Positions 22,039 to 29,235 of a stretch of 30,581 nucleotides of DNA are shown here, piece by piece; position 1 is the stretch's first letter; the number at the start of each line of letters is the position of its first letter. The DNA comes from CAZVFH01 sp964626415 (GTDB taxonomy: Bacteria > Patescibacteriota > UBA1384 > XYA2-FULL-43-10 > CAINNR01). Both the position numbers and the translations under genes were made by a program. The stretch spans positions 1-30,581 of the forward strand of contig CAZVFH010000006.1 in the NCBI GenBank assembly GCA_964626415.1, written 5' to 3'. The notes under the pieces are model-generated. The model was not told where the DNA came from and searched no databases. It saw nothing but the letters and a program-made list of their open reading frames with translations.

Positions 22039-23793
22039 ATGGCAAAACCTTTTACCCCCACCTACGAGGTGGGAGGGCCGGTTCCGAAATTGTCAATAAT
22101 TATTCCGGCTTACAACGAAGAGAAAAATATCTACCAGACAATTGATAGAATTGTTAAAGTTCATGATCGTCTAGGTTATGATTATGAGGTCTTAGTTGTT
22201 GTTGACGGTTCGCCAGACAAAACTGCCACTGTTGCCAAAAGCCACCGATCAAAAAACCTGCGTGTTCTTTCTTATCAACCAAATCGCGGCAAGGGTTATG
22301 CCTTAAAATACGGCACTTCGCACGCTTTAGGAGAAATTATCACATTTACTGATGCCGGCGGTGATTTTGACCCCAAGCAGTTTGATAAATTTGTTAAACT
22401 TCTGGAAATTTTTGATGCTGATTTTGTCCTTGGTTCAAAACGCCATCCGGCGTCAAAAGTTAATTATCCGCGTCGCCGCCGAATTTTTTCGAAAATTTAT
22501 CAACTGATGATAAAGATTTTATTTGGCTTAAATGTTACCGACACCCAAGCCGGACTAAAATTTTTAAAGCGCGATGTTGCTCGCGATGTTGTTTCGAGAG
22601 CACTCGTCAAACAATACGCCTTTGATTTGGAGATGTTGGTTATCGCCCACCAGCTTGGCTACAAGCGAATATTTGAAGCGCCGATTGAACTTGATTTTAA
22701 CGCTGTTTCTTCCGGGATAAATTTTAAAACAATAAAAAAAATGATTATCGACACTTTGGCGATTTTCTATCGGGCGCGGATTTTAAATTATTATCGAAAA
22801 CAAAAAATGATCAAAGAAAAAACCCAAAAAATCCAGAAAATTGGAAAAAAACTAGTCGGTCGCAACTATTTGATTGCCGGCGGGGCAGGGTTTTTAGGGG
22901 CAAATTTGACAAAAAAAATTTTGGAAGAAGGCGGGCAAGTTGTTGTCGTTGATAATTTGCAAACCGGAAATATTCGCAATCTAGGCGAACTAAAAAAATT
23001 CAAAAATTTTCGTTTTAAAAAGTGGGACATTTGCCAACCGCTAAAAATTCGCGATCACTTTGACTATGTTTTAAATCTTGCTTGCCCAGCTTCGCCGCCG
23101 AAATATTATCTCGATCCGATCAAAACACTAGAGACAAATTCGATTGGGACGGAAAATTTGCTTAAATTTGCCAATAAAAATAATGCCAGATTTTTTCATA
23201 CCTCGACCTCGGAGGTTTATGGCGATCCGAAGGAGCATCCGCAAAAAGAGAGTTATTCTGGCAATGTCGAGCCGTATGCGATGCGCTCCTGCTACGACGA
23301 AGGAAAACGCTACGCCGAGGCCTTAATCTATCAAGCGCAACATCAAAAAAATGTCAACACCGGAGTTGTTAGAGTTTTCAACACCTATGGCCCGATGATG
23401 GATCCCGACGACGGCCGCGTCGTTTCCAACTTTGTCAAGCAAGCGCTTTCCGGCGAAGATATTACAATTCAGGGATCCGGCCGCCAGACAAGATCATTTT
23501 GTTTTGTTGATGATTTAGTTGAAGTGATGATGAAATTTATCCACTCGGATTTAGAGGGACCGATAAACATCGGCAATCCGAAAGAATTTACAATTCTGGA
23601 ATTGGCAAAAAAAGTTATCGAGCTCACTGGATCTAAATCAAAAATAATCCATATCGAACCGGCAATTTCCGATCCGAAAATTCGCCGTCCGGATATAACT
23701 TTGGTAAAAAAACTTCTCGGTTGGCAGCCCAAAATCGAACTCGAAGAAGGGTTAAAAAGAACTATTGACTGGTTTTCGGAAATTGGATTTTAA
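22039..23793 (+). CDS. Fusion: GT2 glycosyltransferase plus UDP-glucuronate decarboxylase-like domain
   Basis: A 584-residue two-domain protein. Residues 15-250 are a dolichyl-phosphate-sugar-synthase-like GT2 domain: LSIIIPAYNEEKNIYQTIDR, VVVDGSPDKT, NRGKGYALKYG, FTDAGGDFDP and DTQAGLKFLKRDV. After a basic linker, residues 275-584 are an extended short-chain dehydrogenase closest to UDP-xylose synthase: LIAGGAGFLGANLTKKIL, LACPASPPKYYLDP, TSTSEVYGDPKEHPQ, RSCYDEGKRYAEAL (YxxxK), RVFNTYGPMMDPDDGRVVSN and a C-terminal GWQPKIELEEG. It may make UDP-xylose and use or couple it to lipid-linked sugar transfer. The first dozen codons include a repeat palindrome (22057-22073). The start immediately follows the flippase stop. 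Confidence 0.9.
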   Translation: MAKPFTPTYEVGGPVPKLSIIIPAYNEEKNIYQTIDRIVKVHDRLGYDYEVLVVVDGSPDKTATVAKSHRSKNLRVLSYQPNRGKGYALKYGTSHALGEIITFTDAGGDFDPKQFDKFVKLLEIFDADFVLGSKRHPASKVNYPRRRRIFSKIYQLMIKILFGLNVTDTQAGLKFLKRDVARDVVSRALVKQYAFDLEMLVIAHQLGYKRIFEAPIELDFNAVSSGINFKTIKKMIIDTLAIFYRARILNYYRKQKMIKEKTQKIQKIGKKLVGRNYLIAGGAGFLGANLTKKILEEGGQVVVVDNLQTGNIRNLGELKKFKNFRFKKWDICQPLKIRDHFDYVLNLACPASPPKYYLDPIKTLETNSIGTENLLKFANKNNARFFHTSTSEVYGDPKEHPQKESYSGNVEPYAMRSCYDEGKRYAEALIYQAQHQKNVNTGVVRVFNTYGPMMDPDDGRVVSNFVKQALSGEDITIQGSGRQTRSFCFVDDLVEVMMKFIHSDLEGPINIGNPKEFTILELAKKVIELTGSKSKIIHIEPAISDPKIRRPDITLVKKLLGWQPKIELEEGLKRTIDWFSEIGF

Positions 23794-23811
23794 GGAATAT
23801 CTCGAAAACCC

Positions 23812-23840
23812 TTGCAATTTGTTTTCATTTATGGTATAAT
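23812..23840 (+). promoter_or_regulatory. Promoter of the DGR target gene
   Basis: TTGCAA (23812-23817), 17-base spacer, TATAAT (23835-23840). It is among the best promoter matches in the window. The leader to the ATG at 23977 is about 130 bases. Confidence 0.82.
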
Positions 23841-23875
23841 GTAGCCGTTAACTGAACTTTTAATCTTGTTCTTTT

Positions 23876-23953
23876 GGCTTAATTGTTTATCTTTTGTAGG
23901 TAACCAGCTAAGCCTAAAGGGCTAGCGTATAAATCCTGACCATTATGGCAGGT
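23876..23953 (+). promoter_or_regulatory. Structured leader of the DGR target gene
   Basis: GGCTTA (23876-23881) can pair with TAAGCC (23909-23914), or AGCC (23911-23914) can pair instead with GGCT (23919-23922). The two pairings exclude each other. A third hairpin, CCTGACCATTATGGCAGG (23935-23952), precedes the ribosome site. No known riboswitch class is recognised. It could set expression of the target; this is speculative. Confidence 0.35.
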
Positions 23954-23976
23954 TTCGCAAGAAAGGGATGTGTCCC

Positions 23977-24753
23977 ATGTCAGGGATGAGTCCCGCTCGT
24001 GCGTTCAGTAACACTGGTCAGGCGAGCGAAGTAGATCTTGCTCTGGGCAAACTGGGAGTCACTCCCGCAATGTCACAGCGGCTAGTGACTGATCCGGCCA
24101 TCGGAGTAGCAGTTGCCGCTTCGATGCGTGGCGAACTGACTCTCGGTGAGATCAGCCCCGAGGACTGGATCGCGCGCGAGAGTGCTATCGGCGAGGAGCT
24201 GGTGAAGCTCGGCTTGCCGATGTTCGACCAGGGGGAAGTCGTCAAGATCGCCGAGGCCGGTGTCGGGGTCTACAACCGTTTCATCCTCGGCGGGTGTGGT
24301 CGCAAGCAGTTGCTCAAGGCCTGTGAGGTAGCTGGCATCAAACTCTACACGGGCAACACCAAGGATGGTGACTACGACGGCGATCGGATCGCGACGGTGG
24401 CGGGCGTCTTCACGCTCGACTATGCGAGCATCTTCCGCCCGATGAACGCCGAGCAGCACCCGTGTGTGCTGTCCTACGACCAGCAATGGTCATGGGCGAC
24501 CGAACAGGGCGGCATCGGCTTCTCGACCGCCGAGGAGGTCATCTACCTGACCGTTCTACGGCCCAAGATCGAGATCGGCTTCCTGCCCTACCAGGGTGGT
24601 TCGATCCGCTGCCAGAACGCCTACGGCTCCGACAGCTCGCTCCGCGTCCGCTGGAATGCCGACTTTGGGCTCTGCGTCAACTACTGGAATCGCTCCGATG
24701 CGGACTGGTATCTGTGGGCGCTCCCACGGAAGTTCCGGGCACTCGGATCTTGA
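23977..24753 (+). CDS. DGR target protein with C-terminal variable C-type-lectin-like region
   Basis: A 258-residue protein. The ATG at 23977 is preferred because GAAAGGG (23961-23967) lies nine bases upstream; an in-frame ATG at 23968 is too close. The N-terminal half is helical and unrecognised. The C-terminal part, with a WSWATEQGGIGFSTAEEVIY segment and then SLRVRWNADFGLCVNYWNRS and WYLWALPRKF, has the Trp/Gly/Asn-rich pattern of C-type-lectin-fold DGR variable proteins. Variable codons correspond to Asn codons in the template: seven AAY codons now read Arg, Arg, Phe, Cys, Tyr, Asp and Tyr. No signal peptide or membrane helix is evident, so location is unknown. The gene is much more GC-rich than its neighbours (38 of 60 bases at 24241-24300, against 20 of 60 in the RT at 25741-25800), suggesting separate origin. 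Role by analogy: a diversified binding protein. Confidence 0.9.
   Translation: MSGMSPARAFSNTGQASEVDLALGKLGVTPAMSQRLVTDPAIGVAVAASMRGELTLGEISPEDWIARESAIGEELVKLGLPMFDQGEVVKIAEAGVGVYNRFILGGCGRKQLLKACEVAGIKLYTGNTKDGDYDGDRIATVAGVFTLDYASIFRPMNAEQHPCVLSYDQQWSWATEQGGIGFSTAEEVIYLTVLRPKIEIGFLPYQGGSIRCQNAYGSDSSLRVRWNADFGLCVNYWNRSDADWYLWALPRKFRALGS
24620..24733 (+). repeat. DGR variable repeat (VR)
   Basis: 114 bp at the 3' end of the target gene, aligned without gaps to 25100-25213. Eleven differences, each at a template adenine: AAC to CGC twice, AAT to TTT, AAC to TGC, AAC to TAC, AAC to GAC, AAT to TAT. The last 20 or so bases (CTGTGGGCGCTCCCACGG onward) are GC-rich and identical in both copies, as expected of the region that marks mutagenic homing. 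Confidence 0.97.
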
Positions 24754-24754
24754 A

Positions 24755-24838
24755 CCCGCCTCCGGCGGGATCGGGTCTTCTCGGGCATTGGTCCTTATGT
24801 GTCTCGCCGTTAGGCGAGTCGGGGCCGGTGCCCCTTTT
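24755..24838 (+). terminator. Post-VR hairpins and terminator
   Basis: Three hairpins follow the VR: CCCGCC-TCC-GGCGGG at about 24757-24771, directly after the target stop; CTCGCC-GTTA-GGCGAG; and GGGGC-CGGT-GCCCC followed by eight T (24822-24841). The last is a rho-independent terminator. The first sits where DGRs described elsewhere carry a hairpin/cruciform that supports recognition of the recipient DNA. Confidence 0.8.
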
Positions 24839-24841
24839 TTT

Positions 24842-25099
24842 ATGTCTGGAATTAGGATAATATACCTGTGAAATGGTAGAGTATGATAATTTATGAATTA
24901 TTGTCGCCGTTTCCTCTATCTCTTTGAGACAGGGTTCCGACGATTTAAGAATCTCGGAAGAGTTCAAGAAAAGAGAGGAGACTTCTTGTCTTTTGCTGGT
25001 TGAGATCTCCAACAATCTAGTTTGGAGTGCTCGCAAATCAAATACAGGGAGGCACGAGAAATCAGCTCCCAGTGGCCATAGATGGCAAAAGGCAATTTA
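24842..25099 (+). ncRNA. Probable 5' part of the template RNA
   Basis: A noncoding stretch between the target terminator and the TR. A weak -10-like TATGATAAT is at 24882-24890, without a clear -35. GGGAGG with CTCCC (about 25056-25075) could form a stem just before the TR. No credible gene is seen here. By analogy with other DGRs it should be transcribed with the TR as the template RNA; this is inferred. Confidence 0.45.
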
Positions 25100-25213
25100 C
25101 CTACGGCTCCGACAGCTCGCTCAACGTCAACTGGAATGCCGACAATGGGCTCAACGTCAACAACTGGAATCGCTCCGATGCGAACTGGAATCTGTGGGCG
25201 CTCCCACGGAAGT
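25100..25213 (+). repeat. DGR template repeat (TR)
   Basis: The 114-bp invariant donor copy, 480 bp from the VR and in the same orientation. It contains 28 adenines, most of them in ten Asn codons (AAC/AAT) if read in the VR frame, the design that gives many replacement amino acids without stop codons. The 3' end lies ten bases from the stop codon of the antisense avd gene. Confidence 0.97.
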
Positions 25214-25222
25214 CTCCCTTTC

Positions 25223-25570
25223 CTACTTTAAAGATTTAATCCAACCGCCAAGCATGCGGCCTATTTCTTGAAGCTTTTCTTCGAGAGACAGGTATTTATT
25301 TGTCGGTATTGCTTTCAAATCCTGACCCAATCTTACTATGAGCTTAATTAAATCAAGTTTCACAGCTGCTCGATCAAGAATTGCCCTCTTTTTAAATTTT
25401 TCTTGATACCCGGCTTCTATTAAGAGTTCAATTAAGTCCAATGTTGCCCTTTGCGTTTTTTCTCCAAGCGTATATTTATCTTTCTTGGGCATTTTTTCAA
25501 CTGCTAGATACAATTCACGATAAAAATCATAAACCTTTTGAATAATCGGGATTTCATTTTGGAAACTCAT
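25223..25570 (-). CDS. avd: DGR accessory variability determinant, Avd-like four-helix bundle
   Basis: A 115-residue basic helical protein of the four-helix-bundle/S23 type. The pattern PIIQKVYDFYRELYLAVEK, LGEKTQRATLDLIELLIEA, AVKLDLIKLIVRLGQDLKAI and the C-terminal EKLQEIGRMLGGWIKSLK is that of DGR bAvd-like proteins. Avd forms a barrel-shaped pentamer that binds RT and template RNA. The ATG at 25570 follows AAAGG at normal spacing. The gene is on the strand opposite to target, TR and RT, ends ten bases from the TR and overlaps the 5' end of the RT frame by about 33 bases. In well-known systems avd is on the same strand as RT, so this arrangement is notable. Confidence 0.88.
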   Translation of the reverse strand: MSFQNEIPIIQKVYDFYRELYLAVEKMPKKDKYTLGEKTQRATLDLIELLIEAGYQEKFKKRAILDRAAVKLDLIKLIVRLGQDLKAIPTNKYLSLEEKLQEIGRMLGGWIKSLK

Positions 25571-26711
25571 GAAAACCTTTCCGCTGAGCAGAATTCCGCT
25601 CAGCTCAACTTATATCAAGAAGTAATTAGCTTAGAAAACCTATTTGCCAGCTGGGGTGAGTTTAGGCAAGGCAAACGAAAGAGATTAGAAGTTATGCTTT
25701 TTGAGAGAAATTTCGAAGATAACTTATTTAGTTTATATCACGAATTGAAAAACGGAATATACCATCATTCACAATATACAGCATTTTACATCAATGATCC
25801 AAAACTTCGTCGTGTTCACAAAGCGGAGGTCAGGGACAGAATTGTTCATCACGCAATTTACCGAGTACTTTATCCAGTTTTTGATCGTTCATTTATCTAT
25901 GATTCCTATTCGTGCAGGATAGATAAGGGCACTCATAAAGCGGTCGATCGGTTAACTGGTTTTATTGGCAAGGTCAGTAAGAACTTAACCGGTTCATGCT
26001 TTGTTCTAAAATGCGATGTTAAAAAGTTTTTTAATTCGGTTGACCACCAAATTCTTTTTAGGATCATCAAGCGGAAAATTGATGACATGGGTATATTATC
26101 ACTGCTTCAGGAAATTATCGGCAGTTTTAGCCCTGAAACCAAGCATCAAACCCAATTACAACTATTCGATTTGCAGGGTGCAAATCGAGAGAGAGAGAGA
26201 GAGAGAGAGCTTTTCGGGCACTTGTGAAAAAGGTATTCCGATTGGCAATTTAACCAGCCAACTTTTTGCCAATGTTTATATGAACGAATTTGACCAGTTT
26301 GTTAAACATAAACTTAAAGTTAAACATTATTGTCGGTATACTGATGACTTTGTAATTGTTTCTAATGACCGTCTATATCTTGAAAATTTATTGCCGGAGA
26401 TTCAATCATTTCTCGGAAACAAATTAAAACTTAAACTTCATCCGGATAAAATTTCAATTCGAAAATTTCGGCAAGGAATTGATTTCTTGGGTTATGTGGC
26501 TTTACCTCATCACCGATTGGTGCGGGCAAAAACCAAGAACAGAATGATTAAAAAGTTGAGGTGTAAAATTGATTTGTTCAAAAGCGGAGAAATCAGCGAA
26601 AAGTCGCTTTATCAATCATTGAATTCATATTTTGGAGTTTTATCCCACGCTAATGCTCACAATTTAAAGCAGGAATTTCTGAATAAATTTTGGTTTTGGT
26701 TGAAAAAGTAA
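25538..26711 (+). CDS. DGR reverse transcriptase, reading frame interrupted in a GA repeat
   Basis: Two overlapping frames make one RT. The first (to 26227) has FRQGKRKRLEVMLFERN, DPKLRRVHKAEVRDRIVHHA, FDRSFIYDSYSCRIDKGTHKA and the catalytic KCDVKKFFNSVDH. The second frame (26210-26711) continues with GIPIGNLTSQLFANVYMNEF, the DGR-type GxxxSQ motif, then YCRYTDDFVIVS (catalytic DD), KLHPDKISIRKFRQGIDFLGY and the helical thumb. They are separated by (GA)11G at 26187-26209: the +2-base shift from gaining one GA, or losing two, would join them. The joined linker would contain an Arg-Glu alternation. The start is uncertain: TTG at 25538 or 25559, with no ATG in frame before the conserved region. 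A gctgagc/gctcagc inverted repeat lies at 25583-25604. It copies the TR RNA with errors at adenines. Confidence 0.92.
26187..26209 (+). repeat. (GA)11G microsatellite in the RT gene
   Basis: An uninterrupted 23-base GA tract, between the palm motifs of the RT. The frame shifts here. It is long enough to be prone to slipped-strand mispairing, and also a known source of sequencing or assembly error. Confidence 0.97.
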
Positions 26712-26714
26712 AAT

Positions 26715-26744
26715 TTGCAAAAGTATTTTCTTTTGTGTTATTTT
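26715..26744 (+). promoter_or_regulatory. Promoter of the GHMP kinase gene
   Basis: TTGCAA (26715-26720), 18-base spacer, TATTTT (26739-26744). The -35 is identical to that of the DGR target promoter. Confidence 0.65.
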
Positions 26745-26779
26745 TGAATAGTCCCACAAAATCGAAGGGAGGCGGATCG

Positions 26780-27850
26780 ATGGCCGAATTGTCTGAAGCG
26801 ATCAAAATTAAAGCCACTGGCAGATGCGCTCTTGTTGGAAATCCGTTCGATTTGGTTGGTCAAGCGGAAGCCAAAATGAAACAACTGATCGAAGTGGACG
26901 GAGCAATACTCTCAATACCAATAAGGAATTTGTATGCATCGGCAACATTGAAGCTGGCAGATGAATTCATAATTATTGCACCAAGATCGAAGTTCAAAAA
27001 TTTGATTGATTGCATCGACGAATTGAAAATTCGCGGAGTTGGTGACTGGGAGCATATTGCAGATATGGCGATAGTGGTCTTCGGTGAAATTATGGCTAAA
27101 TTGGGATTAGAAGTTCAGCCACTAAAAGTCAAGATTATTCTCAAGACTTGTATCCCAAGACAAAGAGGACTTTCGGGTTCATCGGGAATGATAACAGCAA
27201 TTATTTTTGCGTTACTAAAAGCTCATAATGCCGAAAATGAATTGACTGTGAAAGAGTTAGCCCAATATGTTCTTAAAGTTGAAAATCAATTGGGAGTTAC
27301 CGCAGGGCTACAAGATAGAATTTTGCAAGCCGCTTACGTTTTCGATCCGAAAATTGATGCCGTATTTATGGACTTTGGTGTAGAATCCAGGAGAGAAGGT
27401 TGTGATTTTTCGCCCTTGAAGCTTTCCGATCGCAAAAGAATGTTCTCATCGGCATTAATTCTTTCTTCCCAACCATCCCATTCAGGAAAAGTTCACAAGC
27501 CGATTGTCGCCAAATTACGGAGAAGAGGTAAGAGAATTATTAGAGCTTTTTCTGAACTTGGAGAAATTGGTTATCATGCACGTAATGCTTTTATGACCGG
27601 CGACTGGTTTGAGCTTGGCGGAATGATGACCGCGACGGCTGAAAAGAGAATTGAGATTTACGGCGAAGAAGTTTTGGGTCCATTGAATATGGCGATTGTT
27701 GAGGCCTGCAGAGCGGCAGGAGTTTATTGGAACTTTACCGGTTCTGGTGGCGCTGTTGTTGCCATGTTGCCGGAGGGTGATGAATCATTCGACCGATTGA
27801 AAATCGAAGTCGAAAAGCGCGGCAACTTTGAAATTTACCGACTAACCTAG
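26780..27850 (+). CDS. GHMP-superfamily sugar kinase, glucuronokinase-like
   Basis: A 356-residue protein. The ATG at 26780 follows GGGAGGCGG; the longer frame upstream has no such site. GHMP signatures are present: an N-terminal ALVGNPFDLVG, the ATP-binding IPRQRGLSGSSGMITAI, and the C-terminal NFTGSGGAVVAML. The variant first motif (GNPFD rather than GEHxD) and the overall layout recall glucuronokinase and heptose kinases, which phosphorylate a sugar at the anomeric carbon. The substrate cannot be fixed by eye; glucuronate would link it to the UXS-like domain upstream. It has its own promoter and terminator. Confidence 0.85.
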   Translation: MAELSEAIKIKATGRCALVGNPFDLVGQAEAKMKQLIEVDGAILSIPIRNLYASATLKLADEFIIIAPRSKFKNLIDCIDELKIRGVGDWEHIADMAIVVFGEIMAKLGLEVQPLKVKIILKTCIPRQRGLSGSSGMITAIIFALLKAHNAENELTVKELAQYVLKVENQLGVTAGLQDRILQAAYVFDPKIDAVFMDFGVESRREGCDFSPLKLSDRKRMFSSALILSSQPSHSGKVHKPIVAKLRRRGKRIIRAFSELGEIGYHARNAFMTGDWFELGGMMTATAEKRIEIYGEEVLGPLNMAIVEACRAAGVYWNFTGSGGAVVAMLPEGDESFDRLKIEVEKRGNFEIYRLT

Positions 27851-27877
27851 ATCCCGGGGTCTCTCGGGATTTTTTTT
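27850..27877 (+). terminator. Terminator of the GHMP kinase gene
   Basis: ATCCCG-GGGTCTCT-CGGGAT followed by eight T, directly after the stop codon. Confidence 0.88.
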
Positions 27878-27879
27878 AT

Positions 27880-27909
27880 TTGCATTTTAAAGTTTTTTTT
27901 GCTAATAAT
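27880..27909 (+). promoter_or_regulatory. Promoter of the 27940 small gene
   Basis: TTGCAT (27880-27885), 17-base spacer, TAATAAT (27903-27909). The GGAGG ribosome site follows at 27926-27930. Confidence 0.6.
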
Positions 27910-27939
27910 AAATTATTCCCGAAACGGAGGTCAATGACC

Positions 27940-28122
27940 ATGGAAGGTAAAATAATTGTCCTAAATATTCCAAGAGGCGAAGGATCAACAAATGTGCAGT
28001 TAAAATGTAATGATGAAGGACAAGTTGACATTAGTGAAGGAATGGCACTTCAATTATTTGAAGAGATTTTAGAGGGTTTTCCTGGACTTTATCAGCGATT
28101 TGTAGAACAAAATTCCGGATAG
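27940..28122 (+). CDS. Small acidic protein of unknown function
   Basis: A 60-residue protein. The ATG at 27940 is nine bases after GGAGG (27926-27930); the ATG two codons earlier is only three bases away and is less likely. The chain has a beta-hairpin-like start (GKIIVLNIPRGEGSTNVQL), an acidic middle and an amphipathic helix (GMALQLFEEILEGF). No family is recognised. It is a single-gene unit with its own promoter and terminator, like the other small genes in this window. Confidence 0.72.
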   Translation: MEGKIIVLNIPRGEGSTNVQLKCNDEGQVDISEGMALQLFEEILEGFPGLYQRFVEQNSG

Positions 28123-28138
28123 TAAATTCATCAACACG

Positions 28139-28164
28139 ATCCGAGCCCAGAGGTTCGGTTTTTT
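28139..28164 (+). terminator. Terminator of the 27940 small gene
   Basis: CCGAGCC-CAGA-GGTTCGG (one G-T pair) followed by seven T. Confidence 0.85.
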
Positions 28165-28208
28165 TAAACCCTTTAATTTTTTCAATTTTTCTGTTACGCT
28201 CGTTTCAC

Positions 28209-29192
28209 ATGAAAAAATATCCTTTGGTCTCAATAATAGTTCCAACAATTCGCCTAAATGACTATATCCATGAGTCAATGGGGCGGATTTTAAATTTGGA
28301 TTATCCTAATTTCGAGGTTTTGATTTTCCCTGACGAGAAGGACAAAGTCCATACTTGGCCGAAAACAAAAATAATAGCTTCGGGCAAGGTCGGGCCAGCA
28401 GAAAAAAGGGATTTGGCTTTGAAATATGCAAAGGGAAAAGTCCTGGCTTTTTTAGATGATGATGCATATCCGGAGCGCGACTGGCTAAAAATTATGACTC
28501 CGCTTTTTCGCGACAGCAATATCGGAGCCGTTGGCGGGCCGGCAATTACACCGAATCACGACGGAATTTTGCAAAAAGTTTCCGGCGCCGTTTTTGAATC
28601 GTATCTTGGTGGCGGACCGGCGCGCAATCGCTACCTTTCGGCTGGCAAAAAAAAGGAGTGTGATGATTGGCCGACAGTAAACTTACTCGTCTGGCGCGAT
28701 GTTTTTGCCGAAGTTGGCGGATTCGACAGTTCTTTTTGGCCGGGTGAAGACACAAAATTGTGTTTGGATATTATAAACGCCGGCTATAAAATTATTTATG
28801 ACCCGGAGGGTGTTGTTTATCATCATCGCCGCGCTGATCTTTTAAAACATTTTAAACAAATCGGCAGTTATGCCCTTCATCGCGGTCATTTCGCAAAAAA
28901 ATATCCAAAGACCTCGCTGAAGATTGGCTATTTCATCCCAACTTTGTTTTGCCTTTATTTGATATTTTGGATTTCAATATTGTTTCGAATTTCGGATTTC
29001 GGATTTCGGATTTTGCTATCTCTGCCACTTTTAGCTTACATTTTAGGGCTTATTGCTGATGCCATAATCATCTCCCTTCGTTGGAAAAACATTCTCATCG
29101 GGCTCCTGACAATTCCAATGATATTTTTAACTCACATTTGGTATGGGATTCGGTTTGTTTGGGGATTAATAATTAAAAAATTAGACCGTTAA
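28209..29192 (+). CDS. GT2-family glycosyltransferase with C-terminal membrane helices
   Basis: A 327-residue protein. The GT-A fold motifs are clear: LVSIIVPTIRLNDYIHESM, VLAFLDDDAYPERDWLK (the DxD metal site), NIGAVGGPAITPNHD, then VGGFDSSFWPGEDTKLCLDI (the ED acceptor motif) and YDPEGVVYHHRRADLLKHF. The last 90 residues hold two or three membrane helices, so the enzyme works at the inner membrane on lipid-linked or surface glycan. An in-frame repeat of TTCGGATTTC type (28983-29015) encodes part of the first helix (RISDFGFRI). There is no Shine-Dalgarno; a weak extended -10 (TGTTACGCT) lies about ten bases upstream. The sugar is unknown. Confidence 0.9.
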   Translation: MKKYPLVSIIVPTIRLNDYIHESMGRILNLDYPNFEVLIFPDEKDKVHTWPKTKIIASGKVGPAEKRDLALKYAKGKVLAFLDDDAYPERDWLKIMTPLFRDSNIGAVGGPAITPNHDGILQKVSGAVFESYLGGGPARNRYLSAGKKKECDDWPTVNLLVWRDVFAEVGGFDSSFWPGEDTKLCLDIINAGYKIIYDPEGVVYHHRRADLLKHFKQIGSYALHRGHFAKKYPKTSLKIGYFIPTLFCLYLIFWISILFRISDFGFRILLSLPLLAYILGLIADAIIISLRWKNILIGLLTIPMIFLTHIWYGIRFVWGLIIKKLDR

Positions 29193-29200
29193 AATTTTTA

Positions 29201-29229
29201 TTTACTTTTACAACTTTCAGTGATAAAAT
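29201..29229 (+). promoter_or_regulatory. Promoter of hicBA, possibly leaderless
   Basis: TTTACT (29201-29206), 17-base spacer, TAAAAT (29224-29229). The start point would be at or next to the ATG at 29236, and no ribosome site is present. Confidence 0.55.
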
Positions 29230-29235
29230 ATAATC

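Noticed and set aside
23841..23976. Known riboswitch class in the target leader
   Set aside because: No conserved core of a class I know is recognisable; only simple alternative pairings.
24082..24486. Long open frame opposite the DGR target gene
   Set aside because: It is antisense to a gene with a clear promoter, ribosome site and DGR variable region; GC-rich DNA commonly leaves such frames open.
24924..25271. Coding region across the template repeat
   Set aside because: The open frames here arise from the TR itself and have no ribosome site or homology outside it; the region is better read as template RNA.
25538..26711. RT as part of a group II intron or retron
   Set aside because: It has the GxxxSQ motif, a TR/VR pair and an Avd-like gene; no intron RNA domains, maturase/HNH region or retron RNA is seen.
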